This document shows positions 26,045 to 37,070 of a stretch of 64,000 nt of DNA, in pieces (the stretch's first letter is position 1; each line of letters begins with the position of its first letter). The DNA is taken from contig JADANN010000006.1 in NCBI GenBank assembly GCA_018806985.1, positions 1 through 64,000 on the forward strand. Direction: 5' to 3'. The stretch is from Angiostrongylus vasorum. Lineage: Eukaryota > Nematoda > Chromadorea > Rhabditida > Metastrongylidae. A program made the position numbers and the translations under genes. The notes under the pieces are model-generated. The model was not told the origin of the DNA. It was given only the letters and a program-made list of their open reading frames with translations, and did no database searches.

Positions 26045-27525
26045 ACTTAGCGATGCTTGAGATCTGCTCTTTGTTCGCTGGGCGGACCACAGCGTTGTCG
26101 TCGTTTCTCTCTGTCCTCGACAAAATCAGTCGTCTGGTGAGCAGCTGATGACTCGACCATGGTGGCTCAAACAAAGGCTCATACCGATCTACAGACCAAT
26201 GCGGCTGACGAGTACATCCACTAACGAAATTGGTTGCGAAAACAAATTCCGCATAGTGTGTAGCGTGGTCGACACTCATTGAAATCACTGGTAATTCTCG
26301 TGAGTTCGTGCGCGGTTTCATTTCGTCCATATGTCGTCCGCGTTTTCACGACCATGTTGACCGGCCCATCTAGTCTTCGCTTTATCGATGGGAGCTCTTG
26401 ATCTCGAAGATGCGACAGATTTCGGAGGTCAGGGCTTTGCGTCAACTTGCGGCTCAGATATCGCGAATACCGGTTATGCGTCGGAACACCTCGCTCACGC
26501 TCTGTGAGCAGCACGGGAATATTCTTGACTTTGGACTGGAGAAGTATCAACTCGAGATCAAGCGAGAAGAGAGCAGCTGAGGACTGTTGGATCTAAAATG
26601 TGAATTGGAAGGATTCACGGGTCGTTAGAATCGTCAGTGGCCTTCTTTCAGCTGAGAGGCCCGAATGCGGCAAGCTCTTTCTCGTTCCTCCGTCTCAATT
26701 CACCTCCCTTCATGTATTTGCTTTCCATGTCGTGTCCTCGCACAGGGTATACGGGTACGTGCTCTGCAAAATCAGACAGCCTGCATCCAGTTCAATTTGT
26801 TCTCCTCTGCACCATGGGTGTTTCATGCACTGGGCCTGATTTATGCGCAGTCCGATCTTTTTCGCTTCGTTGAGCTCGCCGATCATTGTCTCTGATGCGC
26901 TGGTACTTTGCACGAAGATTACTATGCTAGGCGAAACTAATGTTTCGATAGAAAGCGTCCGAGCGATATGAATGCCTTTCTCATCCCAATCGAGTGAACC
27001 TGCTTTGTGTGCGTATCCACTTGAAGCGGCGGCATTACGTTTTGGCAGTGTGTCGCCCTCTCGAACATGGATATGAAGTCGAGGTCAGACTGTGGAGCTG
27101 CATTTACCGTAGTGGAGTTTCCACAACGGTCAGACAGAGTTCTTGTAGCATGTTCTTATGGTCCACTCTTTGCCCGGACGGGAAAGCGATACGATTGCAT
27201 TCGACTCGACACTGCTGCCAAACGCTTTTTCACTTAGTCAACAAAGGGCTAGGACTAGAGGGAGGTAGTATTCCTAACAAACTTCACTAACCCTGGACAC
27301 AGTTTGGATGTGAGTGCCAGTACAGCAAAAAATTTTTCGAAATCCTGCTCCTTCCACTGATTGCGCCTCATCAAGTGGTTTTGACATGCAGCGAAAAGTA
27401 AAATGCTAAGTAATAATAAGATAACCTTCGTGAAGAGCTTGTAAAGTGCAATCACCAAGCACATCGGACGATAGTTACGAGGCGAATCCTTTGTCATCTT
27501 TCTTGAGCAGGTTGATGACAAATGG
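26045..27525 (-). pseudogene. eroded RTE-clade LINE, reverse transcriptase part
   Basis: Minus-strand fragments appear in the order expected for an RTE-clade reverse transcriptase. NYRPMCLVIALYKLFTKVIL (near 27,480) is the finger/palm entry. SLDWDEKGIHI (near 26,990), then a block ending ASETMIGELNEAKKIGLRIN (near 26,880-26,820), is the thumb-side region. LRNLSHLRDQELPSIKRRL (near 26,400) and a C-terminal ERND segment (near 26,100) complete it. The catalytic FADD motif expected between SLDWDEKG and the ELNEAKKIGL block is gone (the sequence reads about PSIVIF). Frameshifts and stops abound. This is an old dead copy, perhaps the 3' part of the same element as 28.2-29.4 kb. Confidence 0.7.
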
Positions 27526-28199
27526 CAACGCGACTACTTTTCATTCTTTCTATAGCAACTCGAACCTCCAATGGAAGATTCCAGGTGGTCTCCAGATGGG
27601 AGTTTTTGAGGGTACGGTGGTGGGAGGTGGGGGTATTGTGAAACGGTGAAGGTTGTGTAGAACGTTTCTGTTATTAATTCCATATATGACGTGAAAATTT
27701 CTGCAAAGTCATCAAGATATTTTTTCAGACTGCTTCTTTTCTTTGATGGTTCCAGTGGTCTCTTCTGGATCTATGCCGATGTAGATCTTCCTGCAACACT
27801 CCTGCGAAAAGTTGGTATTTATTGATGAGACGTACATGACAACGTGTTGCAGTAAAATCAAGCCTCAGTTCACAATTCGATACTCATCTCACTAAAAATT
27901 GTTTGCTGCCACGCTCGAGAACGTCAGTGAAAACATGGAATGGGACGACATGGCTGTGACAATCGATGGTCAGCAACACACCATCTCGCTTTGTTGGTCG
28001 ACATCGTTATTATAACACCAAGCAATGGCTATGTGGAAACGAATGCTTGCTGATTTTTGACAGCGTCAGTGGTAAGTTGGTCGTCAATTTAATCAACTAA
28101 AAACGGTGCTAAAGATGAACGGACATTTTTTCGATTCCCCATTCACGGTCAAAAGCAAGAACATTTCAAAAATTTTCTCCAGAAACGTCTATCTAGGTC

Positions 28200-28745
28200 G
28201 GGAAAATCAACATGATTAACGACTTAGCTTCAGAGTTGAGCAGGAGGAAGCGATCGACATGGAGATCTTTCATGAATATCGAGGATGTAGCGAAGAGGAC
28301 GAAGGGACACCCAACACCGTGCCCACCGTTTCGATTCCACTGTTCTTCCTACCGCAACGTACGTGTCGGAAACCCGGTCGCTACGTAAACATTATGAAAG
28401 ATCTCGCAGCGACTCTTCGGTCGTCGCATCTTCCGAGGAACAATTTATCTTTGATTTCATAAACGGTGTTAAGTGGTAGCGTGTTTTTCGTCGTAGCTTT
28501 AGTCCAAGAACGTCACGCCTTGTCTTTCCTTTGCCTGCATGAACGGGACCCTCTATCGCAGGTCTCAGATTCAAGTGAGCATGCGTGTAAGTGCAGATCG
28601 TCACCTTAGTTCTTCGAGATTTAGGCAACCTAGAATAGTCCTGGAATTCTAGTGCCCGTCCGTACTGTCCCGCCTCAACTCTCCCGGATAGAAGCTGTTT
28701 CGAATAAGAGGAACAAGTTCCCAGGATCGACTTTCTATTAACCTC
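28200..28745 (-). pseudogene. eroded RTE-clade LINE, endonuclease N-terminal part
   Basis: Minus-strand SRLPKSRRTKVTICTY (near 28,620) matches KLPGSRRTKVAICTY of the RTE copy at 56.5 kb, followed by RPAIE and RRDVLGL segments typical of the start of the apurinic-type endonuclease. A frameshifted GVGG...NTS-like region continues to about 28,200. It lies downstream of the nested PLE piece at 28,746-28,985 and shares strand and order with the RTE 5' region above it. Confidence 0.65.
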
Positions 28746-28985
28746 GACATTGAAATATGAATGCGTCGTTTTCTTATTCAGCAATCGCGAGGTTGTTAAA
28801 CAGCATACATTTACTCATAGAAAAACACAATGCAATACAACAGTAGTTGACGTTTCGGCAGTATCGCCTCTTCAGGGCCGCTTTTTTACGTGACTTCCAA
28901 TGAAGAAGATGATGGAGTTTGAACTGATTATAGTCGCATGTGTGTTGATGACTGCCATTCATAAGAGGAATAAGGTCCACTTATT
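28746..28985 (-). mobile_element. PLE 3'-end fragment nested in an RTE relic, hammerhead-like core
   Basis: The minus strand carries CTGAAGAGGCGATACTGCC followed by GAAACGTC (28,849-28,875). All invariant hammerhead core positions (CTGANGA, GAAA, GUC) are present and stem II pairs (GGC/GCC), but stem I does not pair well. The flank 'cgaggttaatagaaagtcg' (28,731-28,749) also occurs beside the PLE at 41.85 kb. The fragment separates the RTE endonuclease (28,200-28,745) from the RTE 5' region (28,990-29,370), so it inserted into an existing RTE copy. Confidence 0.5.
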
Positions 28986-28989
28986 TTTG

Positions 28990-29370
28990 TTGGGCACATT
29001 CGTGGGCAGCTTACCACTTTTTCCCAGAGTAGAAAAAGGAGTTTATTTGTTGGAGGCGAATCCCAACTACTTGTCGCATAGTTTCCAGTCACTTCACTGC
29101 AGAATTTTGGCTAGCGTTGACTCGGTGGATACAATACGCACAAACCAGCACACACCGTTGCACGTATGCATGAATAGTTTCTCGCAGATATAGAACGTAT
29201 GTTCCCAATTGAAAGTGCAAGCAAGAGAAGTGTGTCATCCTTTTGTCAAACTTGCGTTGCAGAGAAACACAACGTCGCTTTTGATCCGCAATTAACCTCA
29301 ATTCTTCATCTCCAAACGCGCTGGCTTGCCTGGCTATCCTCAGACATTGCAGCAGCACCTTCCAAACTTT
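28990..29370 (-). mobile_element. RTE 5' region relic
   Basis: Colinear with the 5' part of the RTE copy at 56,730-57,090 on the same strand. Shared blocks include TTTATTTGTTGGAGGCGAAT..CCCAACT, ACTCG.TGGATACAATACGCA and CAAACGCGCTGGCTTG against the corresponding 56.8-57.1 kb sequence. The plus-strand open frame of 130 codons at 29,199-29,591 is antisense to it and not a gene. Confidence 0.6.
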
Positions 29371-29379
29371 GCCACCTCT

Positions 29380-30195
29380 CGTCGTGCTACCATTTTTGCT
29401 CACCTAAGAAAAATATTTTTCTCGGGTCGTTTCTATATGCGGAACTGCTACGATATCCTGTTTATCTGAAGGCGCATAAATCTTTACTGAAAGGTAGCAT
29501 ATGTAAGCCCGTTCGATACATGACTCCGTTCCTGCAAATGCGTATCTATAAAGCAGGAGCCAGATTGGTACTCGGACAGTCTTTTCGTTAAGCTTTTGAA
29601 AGGAACATCGTCCGTGCGGATGTGGTCCACTATGTGTGAAACAATCCCACACATAAGCATTGGGCGTTGTTGGTGTACACGCTACGATCAATGCACGTCA
29701 CCTTTCCCAGCGATGATGGCTTGTATCATATCCTGCAATAGTGCTCTCATCTTATTAGCTGCTGCCTTGTGATTCGTCTTCTTCGGTAAGTTTGTTCTGC
29801 TCCTCTTTAGTGTTATTTTGGTCTTCTGTTTGACTATCCGAGAAAAAATAATGGTCTCCCTATCTTCAACATTGCGTATTTTAGCTCAGAAGGACTTAGT
29901 AGACCGAAATAACCCCATTAAATTACTATCTTGTTAATGTGGAAATACGTCTTGCTAGGCATTGCGACTTAATTAAACAGAGAAAAAGTGTGTCAAATGT
30001 GCCTGGCATAACATGTAGTACTCACTGCATTAGAAAAAGTGAAGAGCCGTGCAAAGTTCCAGCAAAAACAGAGAGCACAATGAAAAGCTGAAGAGCAGGA
30101 ATTTGATTCAAGTTAGTGATAAAACACTCCCAACTGCAAAAAGAAAGTCTTGAATTCACATCAATTCAGTGGTCATTATGTTTAAGATGTGGCAA
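29380..30195. other. gene-free stretch
   Basis: No supported gene. It may include a little more RTE 5' flank at the left edge. Confidence 0.35.
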
Positions 30196-30204
30196 TATTT
30201 TTTT

Positions 30205-30410
30205 AATTTTTCATGGCAGGAAATTGTGTGGAATGCAAACCACAAAGCGATACCGAGATAGAAGCAAAAGTCAAAACCTCAGTTGGTCTCCCACGCGACT
30301 TACCTTTCACCTCCTGGGCACAAGAAGAAAAACTGAAAACCTCAGTTGATCTCCTCACACGCGACCTGGGCTCTCCCCTGGGCACAAGCATTATCCATTG
30401 CACCACCGAG
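30205..30410 (-). repeat. R1 tRNA-promoter repeat, internally duplicated
   Basis: Reverse-complement copy of the R1 family. The 3' end lies at about 30,205 (TTTTTCATGGCAGG on the plus strand) and the tRNA-like head near 30,390-30,410 (CCATTGCACCACCGAG). The segment with CAAAACCTCAGTTGGTCTCC is repeated as TGAAAACCTCAGTTGATCTCC about 50 bp on, so this copy carries a short internal tandem duplication. Confidence 0.6.
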
Positions 30411-30735
30411 ACGCTTTATTTTGCCTTTTCGCAATTTCAATTAAATCATAAACAATTAAAACTGTGCTTCCATAGTGCCTACCACGTGAAGTACAATCTC
30501 TGGCAAACTATTGGTCTACATACATTTGGTAAAAAACCCTCAATTAAGATTCAAACCCTCCAACGTGTTGTGCTTTCTATCCCTGAAGTAGCTGTGCAAG
30601 ACAGGTCGTCTAAATAACGGGTGAATAAATATGGTTATATCTGAGAGCAATCAGAACTACGACGATATTGATGATGGAGACTGATGGCGCACGTTAGGTA
30701 GAAAAAGCTAGGTGGTAGAACGACAAAGCAAAAGA

Positions 30736-30890
30736 GGCCACAATGGTGTAGTGTGTAACATGGAGACCTCGAAAAGGCAATCCTAGTTGGATATGCAGGG
30801 GATCCATGGTTTTCAAAATATCTCAGCATCATTGTGGTTGTATTTCACATCACACCCTGCCGTGAAAAAATTGTAGTAAGCAACAAATAA
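30736..30890 (+). repeat. R1 tRNA-promoter repeat
   Basis: Head CCACAATGGTGTAGTGTG (A-box like), then the body ATATCTCAGCATCATTGTGG, TTTCACATCACACCCTGCC and the AT-rich tail AACAAATAAAGAAAG. Colinear with the copies at 38.5 and 41.2 kb. Confidence 0.7.
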
Positions 30891-30899
30891 AGAAAGTTG

Positions 30900-31595
30900 A
30901 ACATTGCGACGATATTGTTGATGACAGATGCCTTCAAGATAAGCTACTCATTGGAAGTCGGATGATCACCAGTGGGCTTAGCGAAGAGACCCTAGGGAAA
31001 TCCTGGACATAAATCCTTATCCTGCACGTAGCCTCCTTTCTAAGAGCATCATCGTAAAGCCACTAATTGGGAACCAACGATTCAAGAAACCACTGTCAAT
31101 TAAGAATTGGTGGAATGGGCAGTTGCTGCTGGTGGAGAGATTGGCTTGACATGGTCCCTGCAACTCACTATATATAAAGTAGCTGCAGAATATTTCCCAC
31201 TTGTCAGGAAAGTGAGTAACTAAAACAAAAAGATTGTTTTATGCTACACCAACAACAAACTTTCTCTACTGCTGCCTAAAACTCCCAGTCCTTGTCAGCT
31301 TTATGGAGGGAAGATGACTACACGAACTATGTCGTGTGCCAAAGGAGAGCCACCAAGTAGTGGATGTCGAAACACCATACGATATCCGATGCAAACAGGA
31401 CAGGCTATTGGATCTCACTGTAGAGGTGCTTGTGAAAAATAATTGTTCTGTGCACAGTATTTGGAAGACGAGCTTCGGTTCTATTACGTCAAATGTTAAA
31501 AAACAGCCTTAAGAAAAGTGTTCCGAAATATACTGAACAAGTCGTATAATTAGCTTCAATAAAACAAAGAAATGTCGTATAAGAAAGTCGGATTA
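30900..31595. other. gene-free stretch
   Basis: Unique AT-rich sequence with no supported feature. Confidence 0.35.
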
Positions 31596-31619
31596 GAAAA
31601 AAAGGGTTCATAACGTGCC

Positions 31620-32171
31620 AGAAAGTCGACCATCACCGTGTTAGGAGGCATGACTTTCCCTGATAGAGCACGTTCGCTATTAGAATTGGAGCTAAGTTTC
31701 CTACTCAGCACGGAATATTTCTAAGGAAATCTTGCATGGTTTCGTATGAAGTCTGTACAGGTTTGAAGATAAACTCCGCAACAAGGCTGGAGTCGAAAGA
31801 TTAAGTAGGAACGAACAGCAAGAAGTGTGGGAATTACCACCACCTTCTTCTCTCTCGCGTTGCTCTGACAGCAAGATTCGAGCGGCGAAATGAGCGTTAA
31901 GTATCGAGTATTTCCTGGCGAAGCTGCTGAAATCCTTCAAGATTATCCCGAAATAAAGTGTATTTCCAACTCTCAAAAACTACTGGATTGGATTAGCGAT
32001 ATAGATGAAGAGTTCTTAGTAATTCGACGTCAATTAGATGTTGAGGTAGCGGAGAAATATCGTAAAGAAGCCACCGTTTATCACCCATCTTCTGAAAAGG
32101 GTTTCAAAAGTCAACACCAAAAATTGGCCACGAAATGCGCCAAAGTGCCAAGCACGGTGCACTTTTATTAA
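31620..32171 (+). pseudogene. PLE N-terminal region relic
   Basis: The plus strand gives VLGGMTFP and RARSLLELELSF (about 31,640-31,700), matching VLGGMTLPDGARSLLELV of the best PLE copy. After frameshifts comes LVIRRQLDVEVAEKYRKEA followed by HPSSEKGFKSQHQKLA (to about 32,130), matching FVVIPHQLDVEITKKHLED and RPSSEKEFKSKYQK. It stops before the reverse transcriptase and abuts, 3' end first, an oppositely oriented PLE 3' half at 32,180. Confidence 0.75.
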
Positions 32172-32179
32172 GCCAGGGT

Positions 32180-33320
32180 AACCATAATCAATATTCTTTA
32201 TATTACTGTTTAGCAAACACGAAGTGTTATTATTTCTTTATTTACGCACAAGCTGACGTCTCGACGAACTTCGCCTCTCCCCAGAGCCCTGGAGCGGTCA
32301 AGTTGACCGCAATCTACCAAGCCAAACACTTCCGTAACCAAAGAGAGAAAATGCTAAACCAAGATTTCAATCACATTGAACACAGTAGCTTCTTTGCTTA
32401 CTCATCACTTTCTGTGAGTCTTCCACTGAATATGTCACGTGGAGACAAACCACACGGCGATCACATGTAGAATAGTGTGCCCTCCTATCAAATTAGCAGG
32501 GTTTTAAATACTATCCAGTATCAGGCGTGATCATGAGGAATTCCTTCATGCGGTTCATTTTTCGGATTCTTGGAATTAATCCAGAGCGCCTCGAGAGTTT
32601 TGCGCGCTTGTGTTTTCGATTCCTGCGCGAGGATCGTAACCCCCTACTTCAAAATCTTCCCCGTTATGTCTCTGTGTCCTATGCGTGCCTAGTGGAGAAT
32701 TTGGCTTAAGTTTACCGACTAGGTGTTCTTGTTTACGGATGGAAAGTGGTCTATCCATTTCAGCAATGTATTCCACCCCCATACACTTTACAGGAGATCA
32801 GGTAAACAAAGTGTACCCGAACTCGTGCAATCACAGTCTCCACCGTTAGGGGCAAATTACGCAATTTTTCGTTGCACATAGACGGTTATACAGGCGGTTG
32901 CGAACTAGTTGGCTTTTTAGAGTGCTCGGTGTTATTTCGATTATTCTCGTCGGATTCTCTAGACCGGCCCTTCTTAGAGCAAAGTTTCATAGCTGGACTT
33001 ACTTCATTTGAAAATGAAGGGCAGGATAAAGGAACCCTACTGTCGCTAGAGTTGTCGTTTGGGGGCTGAGATTTTCCTCCACACCTACCGAGCTACAGTT
33101 TCGTAGCCGTTAGAAATGGCTATTTGCCGCGTCAAGTTCGGGGACTCCTGTGCTCTCTTCCTATGCACACCCTGGTTGCTGTTCGAAACATCTGTTTCTT
33201 ATAAGCGCCTTTTTGTGTGTGAAGCGTGAGAGGAGAGGTAATGGAGCATATTTTACTACTTGGCTTTCGGTACCAATTCTTAATGCAGGCGGCAGGCGTT
33301 TTCTGATAGATTGATTTATA
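32180..33320 (-). pseudogene. PLE 3' half relic (linker, GIY-YIG endonuclease, 3' end)
   Basis: Minus strand. 33,320-32,800 matches the end of the reverse transcriptase and the linker. 32,782-32,576 encodes GVEYIAEMDRPLSIRKQEH then LGTHRTQRHNGEDFEV, the GIY-YIG second half (EYIGETGRPLCVRIKEH in the best copy). The invariant YIGETG is degraded to YIAEMD. At 32,250-32,290 the hammerhead-like core is mutated (CTGGGGA for CTGANGA, GAGA for GAAA). The element ends near 32,185 with a GTTTGCTAAACAG version of the common PLE terminus. Confidence 0.8.
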
Positions 33321-33824
33321 TTAATCGATATTATTTGACATTATTAAGCTGATACGAGTCTATTGTAAGAATTTCATTTCGATCAACTCTTCAGCTCCTT
33401 CTGTTTTCTCGGAGCCTCCTAGGGCCGGCGGTCAACGGTCCGCAGCTGGCCGCAAAGCGCTGCTCATGGATTTGGAGTAATAGTAACCCTACTACTCTCG
33501 CAAGAATCCAAAGAATCAATACTATAAAACTCACTTTTAAGCGTTTTGGATAAATTACAAAAACTCAAAAGTTTACAGCGAGGAGGGATTGTCTTTATCA
33601 TCACTTCGTGTCCTTACGCCACACCTCAAGGTGAATTTTTGACCCGAGCCCAGGCATATTTTTCACTCACGTAAAAACTCTGCGCTGCCGGTCTTCACCG
33701 AAATAACTCTAAGACTTATAAAGAGCGAAATGGCGAGTGTTTGAAGGAAACTGTGCATATGCAGACTAAGTTTATTTATTGAATTTTTTTCTGCCCGCGT
33801 TATGGAAATTTTCGGCTGAGCTGA

Positions 33825-33950
33825 TGGTGCATCAAGTTGACCTTTATCGGTTTTGAAAAAAGGCGAGAGCGTCGAAACGCCAACTAGTGTTGGATAAACC
33901 TTGTTATTAGCAGCCTTGTTGTTTGCTCAAGAAGAAAACACTGAGTTTTT
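33825..33950 (+). mobile_element. PLE 3'-end relic
   Basis: CATCAAGTTGACCTTTATCGG, a decayed hammerhead-like block (GGCGAGAGCGTCGAAACGCC) and TTGTTTGCTCAAGAAG follow in the same order and spacing as the 3' end of the copy at 51.4-51.55 kb (GTCAAC/GTTGACC, hammerhead block, GTTTGCTCAACAAG). The CTGANGA half of the core is lost. Confidence 0.5.
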
Positions 33951-33954
33951 TGCG

Positions 33955-34735
33955 CTTGTAATTCAAACTGCAAAGCGATTTGAGAAGTGAGTTCTGCGAT
34001 GTACCGTCGACGTTTGTGGTTGCAGCACCTGATTTCAGACTTTAAGTTTCGAACTCGTCCTCCAGTTCTTGGAATTTTAAATTTTAGGTGGAATTTTTCG
34101 TTTAGCTTGTTATCAAGCTTTTTCTTTAGTCGACTACCACTCTTTCAAGATCCTTGACGGCTAGAAAAAGTCTTCGAAAAACAAATAGCAACTAGAAATG
34201 TTTTCGAAGAATTCTTCGCTTGAAGAACTTCAGAATCCAGTCTCAAAACAACGTGCCGATTTGAAAAGGCTCATAAAGCGAATCCTTGATTCCGAGTTAT
34301 AGCATTTCAGAGTTGTCGTTGAAAACAGACCATTATATTTGATTCATCCTCACGAAAACGACTACCGCCCTAGGAACGATCCAACAGAGTGAAATCAGAA
34401 TCCTCTAGAACCTTCCATTCAGAAAGAAAGTTGGCAGCTTTGCCAAGATGATGCTAGGCAATTAAAAAATGGATACCGATTCTAAAAGTTTCACATTAAG
34501 AAAAATGTCAGAGCACAAATAAAGAAGAGAAATAGTTGCCCGACGGCTTCAAGAATACTCATTACAAGTGGACGACTGCGAGCGATCTTCATATCTGATA
34601 AAGACTGCTTATAGGTGTAGTTCTACCGACAAGCCTCACACAAGGTGTTCACAATTTTTGGTACTGATGGCATTTCGGTGATATCGCTGTCTGCGATGGC
34701 GCTGTGATTCAAGTCGAGTGTTCACGGCAGTTCTT
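33955..34735. other. gene-free stretch
   Basis: No supported gene. Unique sequence. Confidence 0.35.
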
Positions 34736-34739
34736 TCTT

Positions 34740-35135
34740 CCTGCGATGTGAGTTATCATCGGAGCCATATTGAGTCGAATCGAGTAGAGTGGGCCTACTG
34801 GGCGAATGAAGTTGCGTCGCACGGTAATGCTCCCTTTGTACAGCACCACACAAAAGAGAAAAGCTCCCAGCGTTGATCACTCCCTTGAGGGATGCGCCAG
34901 GCATTCGACCTCATTAAGCATCGTTTGGAGGTGATCGAATGCATATCTGACCTTTACAATGAGTTGCGGTGGCCTACCGATGTATCGAGCCAGTGCTGCT
35001 ATCCTCCCAGACAAGTCTGGTACCAATTTGCCGACCCCGGACGGATGGAAAGCTTGGTGGACCATGGATGCGGTATCGATTCCACTTTGGGTGTTGCAGT
35101 GCGCCTCCGACCACTGCGCCACAGCACTCCCAACC
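34740..35135 (-). repeat. R2 repeat with tRNA-like Pol III promoter
   Basis: Minus strand. The A box TGGCGCAGTGG lies at 35,111-35,121 and the B box GGAATCGATACC at 35,072-35,083, 38 nt apart as in a tRNA. A body follows with TGTCTGGGAGGATAGCAGC, GATCACCTCCAAACGATG and GCGCATCCCTCAAGGGAG. This is the best copy of the family also seen at 1.23 and 4.79 kb. The arrangement fits a tRNA-derived SINE. The overlapping open frames on both strands are not genes. Confidence 0.65.
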
Positions 35136-35194
35136 GGACTGAAATGGCTAGACTTTACCGAGCATTTCCCCATATATAGGACAGTGCTTATATT

Positions 35195-35275
35195 TCAAAT
35201 CACTCCAACGTGGTTATATTTCACATCACACCTTTTCATGGGAAAGAAGAATAGGCAGCCCTGTAGAGAATAGGT
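35195..35275 (+). repeat. R1 repeat, 3' end only
   Basis: GTGGTTATATTTCACATCACAC followed by TTTTCATGGGAAAGAAGAATAGGCAG matches the R1 body and tail; the head is missing. Confidence 0.55.
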
Positions 35276-35279
35276 AGAA

Positions 35280-36200
35280 TATGAATAAAAGCTAAAATGT
35301 TTTGATTTGAGTGCAGTTGGAGCTCTAATTGGTTTCAACGATGACTTCTGCTCACTGTTTCAATCTTGTCGAGGAGCGATTGTTGATAGTAGCGCCCTAA
35401 GATAAAAGAGAATGTATCTGTGAGCACCTGAACTCCAGAATGTAATCGTGGATTCGAAGTCCCTTCCAATCTGAAATTTACGCCTTTGGTGTCCACTTGT
35501 TTAACAGTATACTGTATTCAAGTGAATTACCCAGAATGTGTTCATATTTTCTAGAAGCAGTCATTCAGATTGAAAATTGTGGCGAATTCCAGAAGCGAAT
35601 TACAAAGAAAAGTTCTTGAAACAGTGATCCTCTCGGAGAAAACCCAGTTGTGCTTCAAATGTTTCAAATGTAATGGCTTTTCGAAGTAGAAGATCCTTCA
35701 GTAATAGTTGTTGTACAAGGACTTCTTATTTGTCTTCAAAACGAAGCGTCGACAGTGTCGTACTATTATCGCCCTGTAGTGATTGCCGTCATCGCCTTCT
35801 TTTACGTAAAGTCCGAAGATACTGCAAATAGTCTTCCTATAGGATGAGAAAAAGGTAAAGCTGCGTATGAATATTAGCTTTCATTTGTTACTAATGGACC
35901 TTCACATCTCAAGAACTATGGATCCAGTCTGCAGTCCAAGAAGATTTTAATAAAGATTTTAGTTGCCTTAATAACTTCTGGAGAAAAGATTATAGATGGT
36001 CACCCTAATGTCGCATTCCTGACAAATGTAAACACCAAAAATCCACTAAGATAAAATGGAACGTTGGTTGCCGAAAAGCTTTCATGGGCATAGCAAATGT
36101 CTACAGTCAGTCTTATGTGATAGAACAGAAACATTTGTGTGTAGCGACAACCTTATCTTTAAAATGTTTTGCTCTTGTTAATGACATTTATTCTCTCATT
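35280..36200. other. gene-free stretch
   Basis: Unique AT-rich sequence, no supported feature. Confidence 0.35.
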
Positions 36201-36202
36201 GC

Positions 36203-36385
36203 AGTGTATTATGTGAAGTACAACCACAACGATGATGAGATATGAGGAAAACCCGAAACCTCAGGTGACTTTCGAATCGGCGATTAACCATTCCAAGGGT
36301 ACATGTATATACAGGGCATTACCTTTGTCTCAGCCAGTGTTTGCCCAAACAGTGCCATCGGCAATCACCCGTCAACGAGAATGGA
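36203..36385 (-). repeat. R1 repeat copy
   Basis: Reverse complement of R1: GTATTATGTGAAGTACAACC, GATGATGAGATATG, CCTCAGGTG, CCATTCCAAGGGTACATG, then the upstream flank block GCCATCGGCAATCACCCGTCAACG, which is shared with 45.35 kb. Confidence 0.6.
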
Positions 36386-36429
36386 CTGACGAGCAAAACC
36401 ATCGTTCAACTCAGTTACGCATGAGGTTA

Positions 36430-36512
36430 CAGAGTTTTGCTCGTGTCTCTGCATCATTATGGTTGCATTCTAACTAATACCGTGCCATGAAAAACAGTAG
36501 ACAGTAAATAAA
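36430..36512 (+). repeat. R1 repeat, 3' end only
   Basis: GCATCATTATGGTTGCATT, ACCGTGCCATGAAAAACAGTAG and ACAGTAAATAAAAT match the R1 body and tail. Confidence 0.55.
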
Positions 36513-36525
36513 ATTTAAACACCGT

Positions 36526-36700
36526 AATGCTGATTGTAGCTTTAGCTGAACTGGGCACAGTACCTATTTGTGCTTCCCAAATCTTTCCCTTTGGCGGGTG
36601 ATTGCAAAAATACCACTATGGCACTGCTGAGAGAAAGCCCAAAGTAAGGGTCTCAGTGATGTAGTGGGTAACACGTGAGCAATAGGAGAGACTAATTTTT
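36526..36700 (+). repeat. R1 repeat, 5' part
   Basis: It has the upstream block (TTTAGCTGAACTGGGCACAG ... TTTGTGCTTCCCAAATC) and the A-box region CAGTGATGTAGTGGGTAACACGTGAGC, then diverges. It shows that sequence upstream of the tRNA-like head belongs to the repeat unit. Confidence 0.5.
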
Positions 36701-37070
36701 TTTTCGATTTACTGAAAACGTCGCTTTCCCGAATATCAGTGTTCAGATAGGAATCACATTTAGATGACTTTGCAAATCTCGTAAACAAGCAATGTTGCAA
36801 ACTAAGTGGCCGTAAATATCGTTAATGACGAAAACCACATACTACATAATTCTCAGGGTTTATTTAGATTATACAGTTAAACCTCATCGGAAACAACTTC
36901 TACACAAGGCAAAAAGCTGTGACACTTCTCCGGATTACTAAGAATGAACATTGACGGACGACTGACTAGCAGAATATCTGAATGCCCTTAGAAATTTAAA
37001 AGTTTTGCCGAAGGATCACACATTGTTTAACTTTTATCTCCTAGCCGTTATTTTTTGTTTGGCAACACCC

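Noticed and set aside
29199..29591. 130-codon plus-strand frame
   Set aside because: Lies antisense to the RTE 5' relic.
34892..35179. 95-104-codon overlapping frames on both strands
   Set aside because: They overlap the R2 SINE-like repeat and reflect its GC-richer composition.
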